A stretch of DNA of 30,827 nt from Fragilaria radians (taxonomy: Eukaryota; Bacillariophyta; Fragilariophyceae; Fragilariales; Fragilariaceae), in NCBI GenBank assembly GCA_900642245.1, contig CAAAJI010000050.1, positions 76,010 through 106,836 on the forward strand. The letters run 5' to 3'. The notes under the pieces were generated by a model. The model had not been told where the DNA came from, made no database searches, and worked only from the letters and a program-made list of their open reading frames with translations. Within the stretch, counting starts at the first letter, position 1, and each line of letters begins with the position of its first letter. Shown here in pieces: positions 9,885-20,174 of the stretch. The position numbers and the translations under genes were made by a program.

Positions 9885-10516
9885 GACATTGACGTATCAA
9901 GAGACAAAGATCCCATGGTCAATGATAAGTTTATGAATAATGTCTGACTTTTCTCAGAGTTTAGATCTGTCAAATATATTTTTTGAGAGAACATTGACTA
10001 ACTTGAAGCCAAGGATAAGTTCAGCTCTAGCAAAGTCATGTTCGATTCACAAGATAATGGTTTTGGAGCTTAGGAGAATCTTGTCTCTACATTGTCATGT
10101 AAGTTTCATTCTACTTTGGATCTAGAGAATGACGTTCTCATTACTCCCTTTTGTTCAAAAAATGTTGGTTATGAGAAAGATCCGGATACGTTGTGCCTCT
10201 ATCCAAGGCTCTCTTCAGATCTTCTCATTTTTCTTCTTATGGCAAGAAACTGTTATATACTAGGCAATTTTCTCGTTGAATTGCAATTTGTTCAAAAGCC
10301 AATATTCCATTTCTATTGTCAACCATTGACTTGGGATAAAGTTTCTGAGAAATAATAATGTTCTCAATACTCATGTTAGCTCTAGAATGAAATATTGGAA
10401 CGAGACAAAAGGATACTCTGCGCCTTTATTCAAGGCATTCTTCAGATCTTTTCATTTTTTTGTTGCTTTCTGTTGTAGTATCCCAAGTCAGGAAAACAAG
10501 ATGAGTTTCGCTACTC
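9885..10516 (+). other. 632-base segment present only in copy A
   Basis: Copy B goes straight from the equivalent of 9884 to the equivalent of 10517 (junction at about 14526). The segment contains broken coding-like frames, including LDLSNI...LKPRIS. It also contains an internal approximate repeat: the CL.YPRL.SDLL-type stretch at about 10172-10255 resembles 10400-10475. Parts weakly match block X and the 1555-1720 region of the first unit, so it is probably ancestral sequence deleted from copy B rather than an insertion in A. Confidence 0.7.
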
Positions 10517-11560
10517 TTGTTACTCTAGCTCAGCAAGAGAAACAGACTCCAAAAATAGCAATTGTTTTTTATCCTGCTCAACGACAATTTTGATGCGGGT
10601 AGACATTTGTACACTGTTGCAAGATATTATAGGATTTTATGTGGAAGTTCTTCTGAAGGTATCTTTGATGAACTGATGACAAGGCATCAGATTCGGGAGG
10701 AGTGGTGGCTATGGTCACTGAGGAAATATTAATGAGGCCTTAAGTTGCACCATTTTTGGTTGACAACAAGAATGGTCCTGCTCCAGAAAACATACCATCA
10801 CCTCCAAACAACAAGAATATTAATTTGCAGAGCCCATGTGTATATTTGACTTGCATTTGTGAGCGTCAAAAGAAATGGGGCATTTATTTTCTTCCTTAAC
10901 ACAGAAGCGTTGAACCAAGGTTGCACTCTGTTTTGGCATACTTCTTGCACTTCTTTCCCAACCAAGGCACACAGGAAGATGTAAATCCAGCAGCAAATAA
11001 AACGTTTCCCACTTATGATCCTCTCAATTGAAATGTGTTCCTTTGACCTCCTGTGATTCCTTGAAATTGTCTTTTTAATGGCTACAAGCCAGGGAAATTT
11101 GCATCATGACTTTTGTGTGCGATATGTAATTGGGAACACCCTATGACTTTCATTTGTGCAAAGGTTTTAAATAATCTTGAAGAATCTTAGCTTTATATTT
11201 TTAACATTCCTTCCATCCTGTGAATGATCTGACTGGAGCATTCAATATGATTTGCTGCAGCATACGTGAGATTGTGCTTTCAATTGAACTTGTTGAAGGA
11301 AGAGATAGATCCCTTTAAATTCCACCGCCAAAACATCATTAAAAGTAAAAAAAACAACTTCTCACTGAATACTTGTCAAATTCAAGACTAGTAGTGATCA
11401 TAGATTCAGGCTTCTGCGGCCTTGATGCACTCCTTGAATCTGTTTCTATTGGTATCTTTGCATCTGCTATTCTTTTCAAAAAGGAGGTTCTGGCCAAAAT
11501 ATATTCAGTCTTGAGTAGGAATTGATATTTCTTCCGATTGACAGTGCATCACAACCCATT
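10517..11560 (+). pseudogene. PiggyBac-type transposase remnant, copy A
   Basis: Homologous to 1800-2723 and 14527-15560. It opens with a stretch encoding VDNKNGPAPEN..SPPNNKN and L.CICERQKKWG (about 10755-10880). It then carries broken transposase blocks, ending in CCSIREIVLSIELVE (about 11255-11300) and IDSGFCGLDALLESVSIGIFASA (about 11400-11470; the motif here is split by frame changes). The block equivalent to VPQKPHP is missing, unlike in copy C. Several stops make it inactive. Confidence 0.7.
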
Positions 11561-12762
11561 TATAAACAATAGAGTATCATTAATTCTTCAAAGCTAACAT
11601 TTTTAGAAATACACTAGTACTTGGTGCTTGCTTTGCTCCGCAGATTTAACTATTTTCCAAAAGAGAAATTATCTTTGAATTTTTACATTTCTGGCAACAA
11701 TTATCACAACAATCTTTTATTGTTATTTGTGAACCTAGAATTTGCAGATAAACAATCTGATACATGACACAATAGTTAAGTGTTACTACTTGACTTAACA
11801 TGTCATTGGTATCTAAAGTTTCATTCAACATCACAGAAATTAAAGTAAATTATACCAATGATTTAGCGTTGGCATTAGAAAGGTGTAAAGGTAATAATTT
11901 CTTTTTTTCCTATTAAAATTATGGTTTAAAGACATATTTTACCTTTTGCTTGCGCTTTTGTTGTAGAGGTTATTGGTGCTGCTGTTATTGTGACGTCAAT
12001 GATTGTTGGTGAAAAAATCAAAATAAAGCTGTTGGTGCAAAGTTAACATTGTTGTTTTGTTCGTTTTGTAAAATGTATTCTTTGCTTATTTGAAAGATTA
12101 AAAAATGATACAAATGAAGGATTAATACAATAAGAATCATCCCAAAGATACAACGATATCATTGATCCATATGAGTAATGACTTTTAAACCAGTTATAAT
12201 TAGACTTAAGATTAAGAATCACAAAAGAACTTTTCCCTCAATTTAAAGGAATAGTATTATTTATCTTTTCATTTTATTGAAGGAATTTCATTTTTGTTGT
12301 TGCAGATTAATATTGCTTTTAGAAAATCCACATGTCAGTTGCATTTGAATGAAATTGCATTAACTATTTTGCAGTTTACAATTGAAAGTCTTGACAACAT
12401 TCTAGTTAATAATTCTGGATGAAAGTAGGATGGAATTATTATTTTTCTTCCCAATAAATTTATCATCGGTTGAATACGCTATATCCCCATTGATTTTTAG
12501 TCGCTTATCTGTACTCGATTACTGTACTAACAAAACGTACAAGGGTTAAGGGATAGCACCGACCAGATCGAATGTGAAACTTTTTTAGTAGTGTGGATAA
12601 ATCGTTAAAGAATATTTGATAATGAAGAAGATTTATTCGGAATTCCGTTACTGGTTCAAACATAATGCCAAATGCCAGTAGGAGTACAACTCATACTTAA
12701 GTCCCATACTTGGTGAGTATAAAGTGCTTATCATGTCGTCTCACTCACACTTGTCATTGCTT
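11561..12762. other. Spacer between piggyBac remnant and missing LRR gene, copy A
   Basis: AT-rich sequence, about 95% alike by eye to 15580-16711. No coding sequence was recognised on either strand. In copy B the same stretch is the upstream region of the LRR gene at 16736, so this should hold the promoter of an LRR gene whose body is not present before the gap. Confidence 0.6.
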
Positions 12763-12782
12763 NNNNNNNNNNNNNNNNNNNN
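12763..12782. other. Assembly gap (20 N)
   Basis: A run of exactly 20 undetermined bases. The left side ends 'ttgtcattgctt' just before an LRR gene start. The right side begins inside the DUF6824 coding sequence (GGK codons). The round, short length looks like a placeholder, so the true distance is unknown and may even be negative, meaning overlapping contigs. Confidence 0.97.
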
Positions 12783-12956
12783 GGGGGGAAATTTTTCCGT
12801 TGGTGTCAAGTTAGGGGATACGTAGTTGCCTCTCCATTTCTTGCTTGTCTTACAGTGCGAGAAAAGTTCGATGAAGCACTTGTCTTTAGAGGTCGTCCAT
12901 CTCAAGAACGAAGTCTTTACCAAATTTTAAAAGTTCATGAGGATCCAAACACTTGA
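12783..12956 (+). CDS. C-terminal end of a second DUF6824-domain gene copy (partial)
   Basis: In-frame from the first base after the gap to a stop at 12954-12956, encoding 57 residues from GGKFFRWCQVRGYV to the end. It is nearly identical to residues 581-636 of the gene at 6359, with the last residues changed (ends DPNT rather than DAKV). The start is cut by the gap. It is either the other allele of the gene at 6359 or a tandem copy. Confidence 0.85.
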   Translation, partial: GGKFFRWCQVRGYVVASPFLACLTVREKFDEALVFRGRPSQERSLYQILKVHEDPNT

Positions 12957-13334
12957 TCGATACGGATAAAGGATAGTATCATTCATGTTGGATTTGGTAA
13001 CCATACTTAATGACTTTATATGACACTGTGTCAAATCTTCGGTAGAGTTTTGTCTATTTTAAACTTTATTGTGAAACCTTGATGAAAGCTCAAATTCATT
13101 TTCAGCATTCAATTGTGCAATTTAGTATTTCCAAGTGGATTGATTCTTTCTTTTCATGCTTTCAAGGTATGAAAACACTTTGTCTCATACTTAGGAAACA
13201 TAAGTAGCAATCCTGATGAATAACCCAGAATGTTCTTGCATTACTTTGTAACAATCACTACTTGACTTCATGTTAAATATCTACAAACAAAGATTGAGTT
13301 CATCTCTAGTTTCTGTCCCTGGTCAGCTTCTCCA

Positions 13335-14375
13335 TCAATGACAATTGAAGATTATCTTCCGATTTAAATTGTACAAGAAAATTGTACAAGATGTTTTCAT
13401 GAATTGTTGGAAACACGTCTTCATTTTGAATACTTCTAGCTCATGGATAATAGTTTTCCCAAGTTACTTCTCATCATCTACGTTTGTCATATCTAGTTAT
13501 CCGTGTAGAGTTCTACTTCTTGATTTATTCAATGACAATTTTGTCAGAGTATGCCATTTACATGGTGAGTAGGATGATCCTGATGTAATTATTTGTGTCA
13601 CCTTTAGATGCAAGTGTATTCTTCTCAATGACTTGAGTATGTCATTTCATTGCTCTCTTGTATGTACATTTGGTTGAACACGTATATCTTTGATTTGTGG
13701 TGCTCTAGCATGCATATTTTCTTTAGGTTTCGTGAGCAAAAATTTGAGGGGCATTCACTGCACATGATGGCAAAAACAATTACATTGGCGCCTTGATAGC
13801 GGATGCCTTCTTATTGTGTTTACTTATACAGATTGTAAGTCATGAACTCTACAGGTGCATCGCTGCTCTCTAGTCTTGTTATGATAGATCTGGAGGCTTC
13901 ATATTGCATGTCTTGGGGTGTATGTGATCCATGTGTGTGTCCTCTGGAGCCATGTATACACACTAGCTCGCTTGTCTTCTAATCTTTTAGACCAAACTAA
14001 CCCCTTTGTTTGAAGCGTGATTAAGTAGCATAGATATCTATATCAGCTAGCTTCTATACATAAAACCATATACATTGGTTTTTCGGTGCCTAATTCACTC
14101 TTTTCGTTTTGTCTCAAAGCGAAAGTAAATCAGGAGCATAGTTTGTTTATGACATGTAGCTTTAAAAGGATGTGGACACCTTTCGGGGAACAACCAAGGG
14201 CTTTTGAACAATGAGAATTCTGAAATTCTGATACCTATTCAAACAGCTGCAGCCATAAGTATCTCAGTATAGTGCCTTCCTCATCTATGATATCTTTCCA
14301 GACTATATATCTGCCCTATATCCTGTTACTTCTTACTGTCTTGAGAACTAAATTTCACATTTTCCAGTGATCAAA
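13335..14375 (-). pseudogene. Decayed minus-strand gene of an unidentified family, copy B
   Basis: Counterpart of 8655-9730, with the same two minus-strand blocks (near 13345-13390 and 14230-14370). A plus-strand open frame at 13345-13572 runs across it but is not kept open in copy A, so it is most likely chance. Confidence 0.45.
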
Positions 14376-14526
14376 TGATTATGATAGCTTTAGAAAAATA
14401 ATTGAAAGGATGCTCAACCTCTCTATAAAATGATGCAATTATCATAATCGTTCAATAAGAAGTCTGCAGTGACTTGATACCAATTGTGTTTTAAACTGTA
14501 AGCAGTACGCAACTACCTGGCTCATT

Positions 14527-15560
14527 TTGTTACTCTGGCTCAGCAGGAGAAGCAGACTCCAAAAATAGCAATGGTTTCTTATCCTGCGCAACGACAATTT
14601 CGATGCGGGTACACATTTGTACACTGTTGCAAGATTTTATAGGATTTTACGTGGAAGTTCTTCTTAAGGTATCTTTGATGAACTGATGACAAGGCCTCAG
14701 ATTCGGGAGGAGTGGTGACTATGGTCATTGAGGAAATATTAATGAGGCCTTTAGTTGCTCCATTTTTGGTTGACAACAAGAATGGTCCTGCTCCAGAAAA
14801 CACACCATCAACTCCAAACAACAAGAATATTAATTTGCAGAGCCCATTTGTATATTTGACTTGCATTTGTGAGCGTCAAAAGAAATGGGGCATTTAGTTT
14901 TCTTCCTTAACACAGAAGGGTTGAACCAAGGTTGCACTCTGTTTTGGTATACTTCTTGTACTTCTTTTCCAACCAAGGCATACAGGAAGTTGTAAATCCA
15001 GCAGCAAAGAAAATGTTTCCCCTATATGATCCTCTCAATTTAAATGTGTTCCTTTGAACTCCTGTGATTCCTTGAAATTGTCTTTTTAATGGCTACAACC
15101 CAGGGAAATTTGCGTCATGACTTTGGGCAATTGATCCGTGCGATATGTAATTGGGAACACCCTATGACTTTCATTTGTGCAAAGGTTTTAAATAATCTTG
15201 AAGAATCTTAGCTTCATATATTTAACATTCCTTCCATCCTATGACTGATCTGACTGGAGCATTCAATATGATTTGCTGCAGCATACGTGAGATTGTGCTT
15301 TCAATTGAACTTGTTGAAGGAAGAGATAGATCCCTTGAAATTCCACCACCAAAACATCATTAAAAGTAAAAAACACAACTTCTTACTGAATACTTGTCAA
15401 ATTCAAGACTAGTAGTGATCATAGATTCAGGCTTCTGCGGCCTTGATGCACTCCTTGAAGCTGTTTCTATTGGTATCTTTGCATCTGCTATTTTTTTTCA
15501 AAGAGGAGGTTCTGGCCAAAATATATTCAGTCTTGAGTAGAAATTGATATTTCTTCCGAT
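14527..15560 (+). pseudogene. PiggyBac-type transposase remnant, copy B
   Basis: Same arrangement as copy A. A frame at 14712-14897 is open here and encodes VDNKNGPAPENTPSTPNNKN and L.CICERQKKWGI before a stop; in copy A the frame has a stop. Downstream blocks include a QGNLRHDFGQL stretch (about 15097-15130), MICCSIREIVLSIELVEGRD (about 15269-15330) and IDSGFCGLDALLEAVSIGIF (about 15420-15480). Frameshifts and stops separate them. It sits about 1.2 kb upstream of the LRR gene. Confidence 0.7.
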
Positions 15561-16735
15561 TGACAATGCATCACAACCTATTATAAATAATATAGTATCA
15601 TTAAATTTTCAAAGCTAACATATTTAGAAATACACTAGTAGTTGGTGCTTGCTTTGCTCCGCACAGTTAGTTATTTTCCAAAAGAGAGCGTATCTTTGAA
15701 TTTTTACATTTCCGGCAATGTGATAATCTTATATTGTTATTTGTGAACCTAGAATTTGCAGATATACAATCTGATACATGACACAATATTTAAGTGTTAC
15801 TACTTGACTTAACATGTCATTGGTATCTAAAGTTTCATTCAACATCACAGAAATTAAAGTAAATTATACCAATGAATTAGCATTGGCATTAGGAAGGTGT
15901 AAAGGTAATAATTTCTTTTTTCCCTATTAAAACTATGGAATAAAGACATATTTTAGCTTTTGCTTGCGCTTTTGTTGTTATTGTGACGTCAATGATTGTT
16001 GGTGAAAAAATCAAAATAAAGCTGCTGGTACAAAGCTAACATTGTTGTTTTGTTCATTTTGTAAAATGTATTCTTTGCTTATTTGAAAGATTAAAAAATG
16101 ATACAAATGAAGGATTAATACAATAAGAATCATCCCAAAGATACAACGATATCATTGATCCATATGAGTAATGACTTTAAAACCAGTTATAATTAGACTT
16201 AAGATTAAGAATCACAAAAGAACTTATTCCTCAATTTAAAGGAATAGTGTTATTTGTTTTTTCATTGTTTTGAAGGAATTTCATTTTTTGTTGCAGATTA
16301 ATATTGCTTTGTAGAAAATCCACATTTCAGTTGCATTTGAATGTAATTGCATTAACTATTTTGCAGTTTACAATTGAAAGTCTTGACAACATTCTAGTTA
16401 ATAATTCTGGATGAAAGTAGGATGGAATTATTATTTTTCTTCCATTGATTTTAGTCGCTTATCTGTGCTCGATTACTGTACTACTGTACTAACAAAAGTT
16501 ACAAAGGTTAAGGGATAGAACCGACCAGATCGAATGTGTAGTGTAGATAAATCAAGAAGATTTATTCGTAATTCCGTTGCTGGTTCAAACATAATGCCAA
16601 ATGCCAGTAGGAGTGCGTACATTAAGGTATCTCATAGCAATTATGTCAACTCATACTTAAGATCCATACTTGGTAGAGTACTTATCATGTCGTCTCACTC
16701 ACACTTGTCATTGCTTCATATTCCGCAGCGTTCAC
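15561..16735. other. Upstream region of the LRR gene
   Basis: No coding sequence seen. The sequence is shared with 11561-12762, and its last 130 bases are also recognisable before the LRR pseudogene (about 2880-3019). Retention of this stretch in all three copies is consistent with promoter or 5' untranslated sequence of the LRR family, but no specific element was identified. Confidence 0.5.
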
Positions 16736-17473
16736 ATGGACTTCAACAAGGCTAGAAAGTTCCACCGTATGTTGTTACAGATAAAGAATAATGATGTAAT
16801 AGAGCTTTCATTTAGAGATAATGAATTGACGGATGATGATTGTGAGAAATTTCAAGAGATTCTTGCGAAGAACACTTCGTTAAAATGCTTGGCTTGTTCA
16901 CTACGTCAAAGCAAGGGAGTGACTGCAGTTGCAAATGCATTGAAAGTGAATTCATCCTTGACTTCACTGAGTATTGAACGTGATTCGATCACCGTATTCA
17001 AGAGTTGGTCATCAATTGGAAATATACCTGATTGCATTGGACCGGAGGCCGCAGCAACAATCTCGGATGTGTTGAAGGTGAATTCATCCTTGACGTTACT
17101 GAGGATTACAGGTCATGAGATTGGATATGCTGGAGCTTTCACAATTTCTGAAGCGTTGAAAGTCAATTCATCCTTGACATCACTTGATCTTAGAAGGAAT
17201 TCCATTGATGCAGAGGCAGCATGTGCAATCGCTGAAGCCTTGAAAGTCAATTCATTCTTGACATCAATTTATCTTGATTGGAATCACATTCTTGATAAGG
17301 GTGCAGTCGCAATCGCTGAAGCTTTGAAGGTGAATTCATCGTTGACATTGCTTTCCCTTGTAAATAATTTCATTACAGATGAGGGGGCTTTGGCACTCGC
17401 CGATTCATTGAAGGTGAATTTGTCATTGACATCACTTTATCTTCATCGTAATGACATTGGCGATTTTTTTTAG
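16736..17473 (+). CDS. Leucine-rich repeat protein, ribonuclease-inhibitor-type repeats
   Basis: The ATG at 16736 opens MDFNKARK, which is conserved at the LRR pseudogene (3020). An earlier in-frame TTG at 16670 is not supported. The frame gives 245 residues. After a DDDCEKFQEIL N-terminal segment come about six repeats of roughly 28 residues with the core EALKVNSSLTSLDL..N.I...GA.AIA. One unit (after ERDSIT) carries an extra stretch with VFKSWSSIGNIPDC. Such repeats form alpha/beta solenoids that bind proteins; the partner is unknown. No signal peptide or membrane segment is visible, so it is probably intracellular. The frame stops at 17471-17473 right after a run of eight T (17464-17471), inside a repeat (LYLHRNDIGDFF). 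The stop therefore probably comes from a frameshift, and the natural C-terminus may be encoded in 17474-17673. Confidence 0.8.
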   Translation: MDFNKARKFHRMLLQIKNNDVIELSFRDNELTDDDCEKFQEILAKNTSLKCLACSLRQSKGVTAVANALKVNSSLTSLSIERDSITVFKSWSSIGNIPDCIGPEAAATISDVLKVNSSLTLLRITGHEIGYAGAFTISEALKVNSSLTSLDLRRNSIDAEAACAIAEALKVNSFLTSIYLDWNHILDKGAVAIAEALKVNSSLTLLSLVNNFITDEGALALADSLKVNLSLTSLYLHRNDIGDFF

Positions 17474-17673
17474 TGTTGAGATTCCATCCCTCCCTCTCGA
17501 AATTTGTATTTGAACGAAATTTTCGAGAATGTTTTGATGGATTTCCAAATCCACCCATTAATACTCAACAATATCTTAAAGGTTTATTACAATTGCTTAT
17601 TGATAAAGATGGTGCACAAGTGTTATCAAACCAATTTCGCATGACATTTTCTGTTAAAATATGTTATGAATAG
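17474..17673 (+). pseudogene. Probable out-of-frame C-terminal segment of the LRR gene
   Basis: An open frame directly after the T8 run (starting at 17473 with GTG, stop at 17671-17673) encodes about 66 residues, including a polar FERNFRECFDGFPNPPINTQ stretch and a LLQLLIDKDGAQ helix-like stretch. It has no LRR repeat. A single-base length change in the T8 run would join it to the LRR frame. Whether this is a true frameshift, a sequencing error in the homopolymer or 3' untranslated sequence cannot be told from one copy; the pseudogene copy lacks this part. Confidence 0.5.
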
Positions 17674-18459
17674 CTACTTAATTGCAAATACAGGAATTCG
17701 TTTCTGCATAGTTCAAATGGAGGACATCACTGATGCCTAAATCTTGCAAGACCACGCTTAATCTTTACAATAAAATAAATTTCCTATTATTCTCTATTTA
17801 TACCTCTGATCACTTTCCAAGAATCATAGGTTCACCTCATGCTATTGTTTGTCCACATTTCTTGATACGAGAATCTTTACGATTGTCATCTGCCCTTAAA
17901 ATATTATTTTGATTACAGTGTCCTAGTATGCTCTTAGATAAGCAATGTCTATTGTCATTATGCATAGAACAGATACATGAAAATGCAGTTTCAGAATGAA
18001 AATCAATCTACAAAAGTCTTCTTCCTCTAACAAAAGAAGGAAGTAAAACTGAATCAAAGCGCATTAAATTGAAAAGTAATCCTTTTGTCTTGACTCATTG
18101 GCTTCAAATTTCCATAACACTATACGTTATAAACAACCTGCTCCACCAAAGATCCTCTCCTCAATTAAATTGAACATATGTCCATGTAAAGCCTTATATC
18201 TGGAGTATTTCTACTAACAATCGATGCTCTGTTGATGCTATTTTTCTCTTGTTATAGCAATAGCAAATCACAGCAAGTATCAAAGTGTACACATAACCAT
18301 TGAAACCATAGATCTTTATCGCATCATTTTAAATGATCTACCATCCCAGAACCTGGAAGAAAATCGTGTATTTCAAAGCACTTCTTTGTACTGGTGCTCT
18401 CAACCACATTTTTCACAATTGGCAAACAAATAAGAGACATATAAATATCCAACACAAAA
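17674..18459. other. Downstream flank of the LRR gene; no gene recognised
   Basis: 17726-18125 is shared with 3244-3640 (the flank of the LRR pseudogene). From 18126 to 18459 nothing was recognised. Confidence 0.6.
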
Positions 18460-19441
18460 CTATTTGCTGTAGAAAGAAGTGTATAAAATTACAAGTTTAC
18501 TCGGCAGTTTAAGATTCAAATTTAGTTTCCATTGTTGCTTCATTTGAATAATTTTTTGAGTGACTAGGTCATTCACCGCAATATCCTGGTAGAAACAAAT
18601 ATTTGTTCTAAGCTTGATAAGTTGCAAGCGAAGAGAGCTCAAACGAAAAACCTAAGTAAAAATTAATGTAAGTACTACCTATTCAATCAAATTAATCAAT
18701 GCAGTCATCTCACATTTTGGTCACGAGTCTTGACATAATACTCGTGTTATCAAAGTTGCACCTAGTTTTGTGTCCAATCATCAAAGCATTTCAATAAAGT
18801 GGTCCACCAAACAATGCTTGATCTCCCAACACTTCATTTTCATGCTACTACATGACTTCTTGTAGAGCCTCACAAAATTTTGAACTCATCCCGTCTCTTA
18901 ACACCTATAATATGCTTGCCTTTTGTCTCCAACACCTTCTATCTCCATGCCGATTGAAGATTGTCATCAGATGCCAAATTCTTCAAGATTTGGACCAGAA
19001 ACTGATTGTCTGAACATTGGATTCCATCTCTCTAAAGCTTTAAATCACAAATCTTGAAGGGCTGTCATGAGCACCTAAAGATCTTGACTCATCTTCAACT
19101 CAGGCCGTCTAAGCTGATACTCGAGCAGAAGGCGCAGAAACCAGCTCAGACTTGTTCCTGAGTCTTTCATATACCATTCCTGCATCCGCAGCATTTTTTC
19201 TTTTTTCTGCATTGATTTTATTGCACGCTTCGAATTTAGAATCCATCAACGGAATCATAATTAGATTGATAGAGATAATTGAAGCTTTTATCAAGGTCAA
19301 CATAGCCTCAGGAAACGGTTTAAAGTATGAGAAATTCGACATGCTTACGAAAAACGAGATTTGAAATTTTGATTTAATGCTGTGTGGGAGGTAAGTACCA
19401 GATAAATGGCACAATATGACTTTCCAAGCAGGAAATAAAAT
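18460..19441 (-). pseudogene. Minus-strand gene remnant of the unidentified spacer family
   Basis: Three minus-strand blocks look like coding sequence. The first (19109 up to about 19260) encodes DSKFEACNKINAEKRK and MVYERLRNKSEL, a charged, probably helical segment. The second (18945-19040) encodes LERDGIQCSDNQFLVQILKN and LASDDNLQSAW, similar to blocks near 8655 and 24300. The third (18460-18650) encodes LSSLRLQLIKLRTNICFYQD and VTQKIIQMKQQWKLNLNL, preceded by a plausible intron acceptor (TTACTTAG). Stops between blocks mean either introns or decay. The Copia element at 19442-21180 abuts the upstream end and may have split it. Family unknown. Confidence 0.5.
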
Positions 19442-19578
19442 TGTTGACACGTCCTATACTCAATTGACAAAAATAGAAAAGATAAAGTTTAACGAAAGTT
19501 GCACTAAAACCTGAGTGTAATCTTATTTATCTTTACCTTATCAAGAACACACAATCTTGATTTTCCTTATATAGGGAT
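19442..19578 (-). repeat. Left LTR (3' LTR of the minus-strand Copia element)
   Basis: Matches 21034-21180 with many substitutions: 'tgttga.a.gtcct..a.tcaattgac' at the start, 'aaagttgcactaaa' in the middle, 'ttccttat/ttccttaat' at the end. It overlaps the last codons of the RNase H frame. The divergence suggests an old insertion. Confidence 0.75.
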
Positions 19579-19855
19579 GTTTCTCCAATACCCTTCCCAT
19601 ACTGAATCGTTCAGTCACTGTACCCCCAATGCATCCACTTAAACCCTTCTTCATGAGCCTCTCATAAATCTCCTTGTTCATCCTCTCAATGAAAATGACA
19701 GATTCGTTTTCAGCCGCTTTGACAAATTCAATTTTGATCATCCCTCCTTCCATGTTCTCTCTGACGAAATGATAAATGATATGAACGTAACGGATTCTTA
19801 CATGGGATGAGGCCTTTTGGGCCATAAACATATCACCAATTTTATCAGTTTTCAT
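19541..19855 (-). pseudogene. Copia RNase H C-terminal fragment
   Basis: The minus-strand frame encodes the typical end of Copia polyprotein: KTDKIGDMF..QKASSHV, then R.RYVHIIYHFVREN, MIKIEFVKAAENESVIF and KEIYERLMKKG. Compare the family's 'R.KHIDVRYHFVRE' and 'IKIEFV...ENDADIFTK'. The upstream part of RNase H and all of the reverse transcriptase core are missing. Confidence 0.8.
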
Positions 19856-19888
19856 ATAAAAAGAAAGAGTGGCTTCGATTCCAACTTA

Positions 19889-20130
19889 CCATTTTCTATC
19901 GCTTCTTTTGGGACTCTGAAACGGGAAAACCGACAACACCAAGACCTTTACAGACATCTACAGTGACATGTTGAGATGATGAAAATTGTGAAGTGGAAGT
20001 AGCGGACACTACAGTACAGTGTGGTCAGTTCACAATTGACACGATTAGGAAAATTCGATGTCGTTCTTAGAAACCTATGGAATTTAGAAAGCTAAGGTAG
20101 AGCATTGAACTATGTTCTAGAAATTAATTC
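19889..20130 (+). pseudogene. Leishmanolysin-like (M8) peptidase fragment inside the Copia element, copy 1
   Basis: Plus strand, antisense to the Copia genes. It encodes IFYRFFWDSETGKPTTPRP and STVTC, then a stop, then CEVEVADTTVQ. A shifted frame carries GKFDVV and, further on, RALNYVLEIN. This order resembles the part of M8 metallopeptidases that follows the zinc motif (an 'F.DE.GKP.TPR' stretch, a 'TC.DG' stretch, 'YF.VVTP', then 'C..L.GA.LENQ'). The zinc motif itself is absent from this copy but present in the second copy at 29815. The block 19889-20827 is repeated at 29858-30827. Family assignment rests on motif order recalled from memory. Confidence 0.5.
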
Positions 20131-20174
20131 TATAGCTTAAAATTTGATAATGAGGGTTAATCATAACTAAATCT

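Larger units (their letters stand above)
8095..12762 (+). repeat. Left flank of the gap, copy A of a 4-4.7 kb duplicated segment
   Basis: From the GGK codons of the DUF6824 gene (about 8095) to the last base before the gap, this segment matches 12783-16711 in order and orientation, with roughly 5% substitutions and scattered small indels. Copy A has 21 bases at about 8428-8448 and 632 bases at 9885-10516 that copy B lacks. Copy B has about 30 extra bases near 16617-16650. The copy ends where the LRR gene should begin. Confidence 0.9.
12783..16711 (+). repeat. Right flank of the gap, copy B of the duplicated segment
   Basis: Colinear with 8095-12762. It lacks the 632-base segment and runs on past the equivalent of 12762 ('ttgtcattgctt' at about 16705-16716) into the LRR gene. 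Confidence 0.9.

Noticed and set aside
13345..13572. 75-residue plus-strand open frame
   Set aside because: It is not kept open in copy A (8680-8900) although the DNA is about 95% alike, and it runs opposite to a better supported minus-strand remnant.
16670..16735. Upstream in-frame extension of the LRR gene starting from TTG at 16670
   Set aside because: TTG is an unlikely start in a nuclear gene. The ATG at 16736 opens a sequence (MDFNKARK) that is conserved at the start of the pseudogene copy, and the added residues show no motif.
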